Assembly (NCBI GenBank): GCA_030698965.1 | Contig: JAUYLM010000058.1 | Coordinates: 1-10,579 of the forward strand | Length of the DNA: 10,579 nt | Direction: 5' to 3' | Origin: a bacterium | GTDB lineage: Bacteria > Patescibacteriota > Minisyncoccia > Phycocordibacterales > PALSA-1337 | Shown: positions 7,731 to 10,579 of the stretch, piece after piece | Layout of the letters: the number at the start of each line of letters is the position of its first letter | Numbering within the stretch: position 1 is the first letter of the stretch | The notes under the pieces: generated by a model | What the model was told of the DNA's origin: nothing | The model's input: the letters and a program-made list of their open reading frames with translations, nothing else | The model's database searches: none | Position numbers and translations under genes: made by a program

Positions 7731-8507
7731 TTAACGGTCTTGGGAAGGGCTGCCGGACAGCAGCACTTCTATCGAAGTGACCCTTCCTCCACGGCTTGTC
7801 GGCCACGTGAATGGAGCTATTTCCTTCCCCTGGGAGCTTATAGCGTCTATCTTGGTTCGGGAAAAACCAATGGCATTATCACGCCTATCGTACAATATTA
7901 CCGAAACAGCAATATTGCCATAAGGAGTCAGGTTCCTATTTTCCAAAACCGCCTGAAGCGACGATCTATTTTCTTCTTCATTGTATTTTTTATCGAGAAT
8001 TACCAGGCCATTCAGCGAATCATAGGACTTGAACCACTCAGGAGGAGAGGTGAATTCAAAAGTTACTTTTGCCAGGTTTCGGCGCCCGACGTCCACCGCA
8101 GACTCAAAAGCCAGTGCATTGCGATGTGCCGGCAGAGTAACAAAACCTTTTCTTTCGGTTATCAATATTCCCTCGCTATCAAAGAGAGTGAACTTATAGG
8201 GAACGTTTACAGCCGCTCCATCAGTATTTGGGTTTACTATGTATGAGGCGATGTTATAGATCCCATCAGCGATCTTTTCATACTTCCCACCTCCCCACTT
8301 CACAACAGGAGGAAGGAAAGCGCTCTGACAGAGCTTCACGCATGAGCCTCCGCAGTCCACGCCTAGCTCATTCCCATTTTTTATGCTGTCAAAGCATGTC
8401 GGGGATTTATATAAAAAAGAAAAAACAGCCGACACAGCTATTGCCAGAAATACGATCAGAATACTTCCTCCGTACGCCAATTTTCGTCTAGATGACCAGG
8501 TTGCCAT
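7731..8507 (-). CDS. Membrane-anchored Cys-rich protein of unknown function
   Basis: Not recognised as a named family. The 258 residues begin with a basic N-terminus (SSRRK) and one TM helix (about 13-33), so the rest should be outside the membrane. A Cys-rich element follows: C38, C52, C56 and C60 in the pattern C-x(4)-NGNELGVDCGGSC-x(3)-C, reminiscent of a small disulfide or metal knot. Two beta-rich segments (about 83-155 and 184-250) look like Ig-like or FxLYD-type extracellular folds. It is first in an operon with the RodA-like gene (6 bp gap), which hints at an envelope role, but that is inference from position only. It starts 30 bp after the 5S rRNA on the same strand, and no terminator is visible between them. 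The ATG directly follows an extended -10 element. Confidence 0.85.
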   Translation of the reverse strand: MATWSSRRKLAYGGSILIVFLAIAVSAVFSFLYKSPTCFDSIKNGNELGVDCGGSCVKLCQSAFLPPVVKWGGGKYEKIADGIYNIASYIVNPNTDGAAVNVPYKFTLFDSEGILITERKGFVTLPAHRNALAFESAVDVGRRNLAKVTFEFTSPPEWFKSYDSLNGLVILDKKYNEEENRSSLQAVLENRNLTPYGNIAVSVILYDRRDNAIGFSRTKIDAISSQGKEIAPFTWPTSRGGRVTSIEVLLSGSPSQDR

Positions 8508-8513
8508 GACGGT

Positions 8514-8522
8514 ATTTTAGCA
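8514..8522 (-). promoter_or_regulatory. Extended -10 element TGCTAAAAT before the Cys-rich protein gene
   Basis: TGC-TAAAAT is a TGn extended -10 with one mismatch to TATAAT. It ends 6 nt before the ATG at 8507, so initiation at the usual 6-7 nt would start the mRNA at or next to the AUG. No strong -35 is present because that place is the 3' end of 5S rRNA. Confidence 0.5.
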
Positions 8523-8537
8523 CATATTGAACACTCT

Positions 8538-8647
8538 GTACTGGCGGCTAGCTACTTTCGCCCATAGGACTATCATCGCCGCAACTACGTTTCACTTCCG
8601 TGTTCGGAATGGGAACGGGTGTTTCCATAGCGCCGAACCACCAGAAC
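8538..8647 (-). rRNA. rrf: 5S rRNA
   Basis: On the minus strand the conserved block CCGTTCCCATTCCGAACACG is followed by GAAGTGAAAC and later by GATGATAGT and TAGCTAGCCGCCAG. Helix I pairs CTGGTGG (from 8644) with CCGCCAG (to 8541). The mature length, about 110 nt, is slightly short for 5S. Ends are placed by helix I and may be off by a few bases. Confidence 0.93.
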
Positions 8648-8660
8648 ATAGGGTTCAATC

Positions 8661-8749
8661 AAAATTGGACTTTTCGCTTGCGCTCGGGAGTTCTTTTCGG
8701 ACCGCTTCGCTCTCGAAAAGACTCCCTCACCGCTCAAAGTCTCAATTTT
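8661..8749 (-). repeat. Long hairpin in the 23S-5S spacer
   Basis: The outer arms are AAAATTG (8661-8667) with CAATTTT (8743-8749), flanked by further pairing (GACTTT/AAAGTC). The inner arms are GGGAGT plus CTTTTCG (8686-8699, one bulged base) with CGAAAAG plus ACTCCC (8714-8726), 13 bp around a 14-nt loop. It sits directly before 5S and probably guides pre-rRNA processing (for example RNase III cleavage). It is not followed by a U-tract that would make it a clear terminator. Confidence 0.7.
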
Positions 8750-9169
8750 GTTAAGGTAAATGTATTTGTTATAGACAAACAATTGTGGTTCTTAAATTTC
8801 CTAATAGGATCGACGAATTAGTACTTCACGGCTCAACACATTGCTGTGCGTACACCTAAAGCCTATCAACCTGGTCATCTCCCAGGGGTCTCAAACGATT
8901 CCTAATCTTGGGGCTGGCTTCCTTCTTAGATGCTTTCAGAAGTTATCCATTCCCGACATAGCTACACTGCGGTGCCCTTGGCAGGACAGCAGTCAGACCA
9001 GAGGTCGGTTCAATTTGGTCCTCTCGTCGCGTTATTCCCCTCTCACGAGGAGCACAGACTATATCTTCATCCACAAAAGTGGATGTTGGCGTATTACAAG
9101 CATGAGCTGTCATTTTCAAAGAAATGATTCCTCAACATGCAAGTCTATTCGTCAGAAACGAATAAGTCG

Positions 9170-9688
9170 TTACGGGGTCAAATCTAACATTTTAAACAAT
9201 TCTTCTTTTGTCTTTTTTCTTTTGGTTACATAATTTTCATTCTGTATAACCAAGATACAATCGGCAATTTTCAATAATTGTTTTTTATCTAACTTTCTAA
9301 GCGTGGTACTTAATAATACCTTACAAGCTTTGAGCAATGCCTCACATTGAAGTTTTTTAAACTTAACATAGGGTAATATCAGCTTGATAATATTATTCAC
9401 CTGACTGTATCCGTTTATTCTAAGTTCAGTCATTCCGTCATTTCTTCTGGATATGTAACCAATTCTTAAAATTTTCTGAATCCAATACAAGTTTTTCTCA
9501 TGGCGAGTGTCTTGGTAAAAACAAATCGTGGTCATGAATCTTCTTTTCAATGCACCATCTTTTCTCTTTTTTACCTGAAGCATTACACTTCCATCACCAT
9601 CGAGAAATCCAGCAATATAGGCTAGATGAGTTTTAGATCGACTTCCCACGGTATTGTCTTGTTTTTTCTGGTCCTCAAGTATCTTCAT
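9170..9688 (-). CDS. Intron-encoded LAGLIDADG homing endonuclease (I-CreI-like)
   Basis: A 172-residue single-motif LAGLIDADG protein, close to I-CreI in size (163), so expected to act as a homodimer that cuts intronless 23S genes and drives intron spread. The motif is IAGFLDGDG (25-33) with the metal-binding Asp at 32. The downstream match to I-CreI is clear: KRRFMTTICF, KNLYWIQKIL, IGYISRR, the LPYVKFKKLQCEALL block (105-119) with K109 and K111 in the places of the conserved lysines, and a helical C-terminus. The N-terminus is about 12 residues longer than I-CreI. The frame is intact. No Shine-Dalgarno precedes ATG 9688; a -10 hexamer ends 6 nt upstream. The gene is AT-richer than the envelope genes of this window, as usual for mobile introns. 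Confidence 0.94.
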   Translation of the reverse strand: MKILEDQKKQDNTVGSRSKTHLAYIAGFLDGDGSVMLQVKKRKDGALKRRFMTTICFYQDTRHEKNLYWIQKILRIGYISRRNDGMTELRINGYSQVNNIIKLILPYVKFKKLQCEALLKACKVLLSTTLRKLDKKQLLKIADCILVIQNENYVTKRKKTKEELFKMLDLTP

Positions 9689-9694
9689 AGATAC

Positions 9695-9723
9695 ATTGTA
9701 CTTTTAATGATGGACTAAATCAA
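9695..9723 (-). promoter_or_regulatory. Promoter inside the 2656 intron, before the endonuclease gene
   Basis: TTGATT (9723-9718) and TACAAT (9700-9695) are 17 nt apart, and the -10 ends 6 nt before the endonuclease ATG. This would allow expression apart from the rRNA transcript, with a leaderless mRNA. Confidence 0.5.
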
Positions 9724-9972
9724 TAAAAGTCATCAACGGATCCGAGCGTCCACAAGATTCCACCGTTATTAGCCACATTGTCATCACGAATCGCTTCGTG
9801 AAGTAGCAAAACTCTACTAAAATCAACTCCCCTCAAGAATCAACGCCTGCAGTAGATAGGAGACCAACCTGTCTCACGCTTGTTATCAATGATTACTCAT
9901 TGCAATGGACTATAGCTTCTTCCCAGACAAATAAATTTGCCGAGGAGCGTTAACGTTTAGTCTCTACGGGTG

Positions 9973-10152
9973 TTATCTAATAAAATTCATGAAAAGAATT
10001 GCAAGAACGACTACAGCCAAGAAAATCAATAATTTTTTGGTTATAGATTTTTGAGTCATCTTGACTAGTGCTACTGCTTCTTGCTGATTCTTAATCGCTT
10101 CTTTTTGCAAGTCGCGCATTTCTTTGAGTACATTTATTATTTCATCATTCAT
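9973..10152 (-). CDS. 59-residue membrane protein encoded in the P6 loop of the 2593 intron
   Basis: Not recognised as a known family. The frame ATG 10152 to TAA 9975-9973 encodes 59 residues. Residues 3-36 are charged and rich in E, K and Q, with a heptad-like pattern (MRDLQKEAIKNQQEAV), so an amphipathic or coiled-coil helix is likely. After KSITKK a single hydrophobic helix (about 41-57, LLIFLAVVVLAILFM) ends the protein with FIR, giving a C-tail-anchored layout. It lacks LAGLIDADG, GIY-YIG, HNH and His-Cys signatures. A near-consensus promoter sits 6 nt before the ATG. The stop codon lies in the 3' strand of P6 (TAAC), so gene and ribozyme share bases. It looks real because of the promoter, the coherent protein pattern and the exact fit in a peripheral loop. 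Function is unknown: it could be a cargo gene or a membrane-active peptide. Confidence 0.72.
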   Translation of the reverse strand: MNDEIINVLKEMRDLQKEAIKNQQEAVALVKMTQKSITKKLLIFLAVVVLAILFMNFIR

Positions 10153-10158
10153 GATTTT

Positions 10159-10187
10159 ATTATACTAACTTCCCTCGATATTGTCCA
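10159..10187 (-). promoter_or_regulatory. Near-consensus promoter inside the 2593 intron (TGGACA, TATAAT)
   Basis: TGGACA (10187-10182, five of six to TTGACA) and a perfect TATAAT (10164-10159) are separated by exactly 17 nt. The -10 ends 6 nt before the small-protein ATG, which predicts a leaderless transcript. The promoter bases also lie within the P5-P6 side of the ribozyme core, so the sequence serves both roles. Confidence 0.65.
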
Positions 10188-10489
10188 GACCCTTACGAGT
10201 AACTGGATTCCACCGATTTTAGTTAACTTGATCATCTCATATTACTATGAGTGACCGCCGTGATTTGATTAATCTTTCTCAATTTGATTGTTCGTTCCTT
10301 TTGAGAACGCCCAATCTTAGACGAAAAGTTCCCGAAGTGATTCAGACTGTTCAACAGTCGAATTTCACTTTCTTACTTTTCTAAATTTTCCTTATTCCTC
10401 TTTTTTGCGACCGTTCATTCAACTTCTGAACGGTCTGAACCCAGCTCGCGTAACTTTTTAATTGGCGAACAGCCAAACCCTTGGAAGCT

Positions 10490-10579
10490 CATGTATTTGT
10501 TATCTTGCGTTCCCACAAGTATCAGACTATTCCATCACCATATCGCTTTTGTCACCAAAAGAGAATCAGGTGCAAGCCG
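10490..10579 (-). ncRNA. Group I intron in 23S after U2533, 3' end only
   Basis: Left of 10489 the 23S exon runs normally (AGCTTCCAAGGG); right of it similarity to 23S stops. The intron side ends in G (10490) and shows a P8-like hairpin CTTTTG/CAAAAG with GTGA loop (10561-10546), the 3' P7 strand AATAGTCT (10531-10524), and a P9-like hairpin with GGAA loop (10519-10504). The exon from here to the next intron is exactly the 60 nt expected for E. coli 2534-2593, which fixes the site in the helix 91 loop. The 5' part and any ORF are outside the window. Confidence 0.87.

Larger units (their letters stand above)
9028..9815 (-). ncRNA. Group I intron in 23S after U2656 (sarcin-ricin loop), with endonuclease gene
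   Basis: A 788-nt intron. The 5' exon ends TTTTAGT at 9816 and the 3' exon resumes ACGAGAGGACC at 9027; the intron ends in G (9028). Visible core parts are a P2-like hairpin with GCGA loop (9800-9785), CGGTGGAATC in the P4 region (9765-9756), P7 strands AGACT (9146-9142) and AGTCT (9060-9056), a P8-like 7-bp hairpin (9085-9068), and a P9 hairpin with a GTGA loop (9052-9037). A short P1 (exon TAGT with intron GCTA, keeping a U-G at the splice site) is possible. The endonuclease ORF lies between the P4 region and P7. Splicing must restore the sarcin-ricin loop for working ribosomes. Confidence 0.93.
9879..10429 (-). ncRNA. Group I intron in 23S after U2593, carrying a small membrane-protein gene
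   Basis: A 551-nt intron between exon GACCGT (ending 10430) and exon CGTGAGACAGG (from 9878), ending in G (9879). The same 23S position carries the I-CreI intron of Chlamydomonas chloroplasts. Core parts are an IGS-like ACGGTC complementary to exon GACCGT near the 5' end, CGGTGGAATC in the P4 region (10215-10206), P6 arms GGGAAGTTA (10174-10166) with TAAC-A-CCC (9975-9968), P7 strands AGACT (9963-9959) and TATAGTCC (9914-9907), and a P9 hairpin with a GTAA loop (9902-9887). The pairing as drawn puts U-A rather than the usual U-G at the 5' splice site. The P6 loop holds the small ORF at 9973-10152. Confidence 0.93.
8799..10579 (-). rRNA. rrl: 23S rRNA gene, 3' part, interrupted by three group I introns
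   Basis: Large-subunit rRNA entering at the right edge. Three exons are present: 10489-10430 (E. coli 2534-2593, 60 nt), 9878-9816 (2594-2656, 63 nt) and 9027 to about 8799 (2657 to the 3' end). Conserved blocks include GGCTGTTCGCC (A-loop), ACGCGAGCTGGGTTCAGA, CGTGAGACAGG, ACGAGAGGACC (sarcin-ricin) and GTACTAAT near the 3' end (8824-8817). The two internal exons have exactly the E. coli lengths, which fixes the splice sites. The 3' terminus is estimated by counting from GTACTAAT. E. coli numbers were assigned from memory of the sequence. 5S follows after about 150 nt. Confidence 0.95.

Noticed and set aside
8527..9233. Several open frames on both strands over 5S, the spacer and the 23S 3' exon
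   Set aside because: They overlap rRNA and the spacer hairpin, and their translations are rRNA-like nonsense.
10430..10489. Degenerate 23S fragment or pseudogene
   Set aside because: The 60-nt and 63-nt exons match E. coli spacing exactly and keep the A-loop and PTC sequences, so the interruptions are introns rather than decay.
1..10579. CRISPR array, tRNA genes, insertion sequences
   Set aside because: No regularly spaced repeats, no cloverleaf-like segments in the intergenic parts, and no transposase frame were seen.

Overview
The window most likely comes from a Candidate Phyla Radiation (Patescibacteria) genome, perhaps a Parcubacteria-like lineage. The evidence is divergent rRNA genes crowded with group I introns, a 16S gene separated from 23S-5S, very tight gene packing, no recognisable Shine-Dalgarno sequences, and protein families typical of that group (ORF6N protein, Cys-rich anchored protein, SEDS protein, PNPT sugar transferase). 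The phylum call is inference; no marker tree could be run.

Layout on the minus strand, read right to left. The 3' part of 23S rRNA (8799-10579, entering from the right edge) is followed by 5S rRNA (8538-8647). A two-gene operon follows (8507-6597: a membrane-anchored Cys-rich protein of unknown function, then a RodA/FtsW-type peptidoglycan polymerase). Next comes a three-gene operon (5427-1829: polyprenyl-phosphate sugar phosphotransferase, SecD, SecF), then an ORF6N-domain gene (1687-1187), and finally the 5' part of 16S rRNA (911-1, leaving by the left edge). Only the GT4 glycosyltransferase (5474-6610) is on the plus strand. It is divergent from the sugar transferase gene and overlaps the rodA-like gene tail to tail by 14 bp. 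The 16S therefore lies about 7.6 kb downstream of 5S and is not in a 16S-23S-5S operon.

Four group I introns interrupt the rRNA genes. By alignment to E. coli numbering recalled from memory they sit after 16S U516 (530 loop) and after 23S U2533 (helix 91 loop, partial), U2593 (the position of the Chlamydomonas I-CreI intron) and U2656 (inside the sarcin-ricin loop). The exons between the 23S introns are 60 and 63 nt, exactly the E. coli spacing. The 2656 intron encodes an I-CreI-like LAGLIDADG endonuclease. The 2593 intron encodes a 59-residue membrane protein that resembles no homing endonuclease; its gene has a near-consensus promoter and sits in the P6 loop of the ribozyme. This is the most unusual item in the window.

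The protein genes form a cell-envelope block: lipid-linked glycan initiation (sugar phosphotransferase), glycan extension (GT4), peptidoglycan synthesis (RodA-like) and Sec export support (SecDF). Several genes have a -10-like hexamer ending only 6-8 nt before the start codon and no Shine-Dalgarno sequence, which suggests leaderless or near-leaderless mRNAs in this organism.
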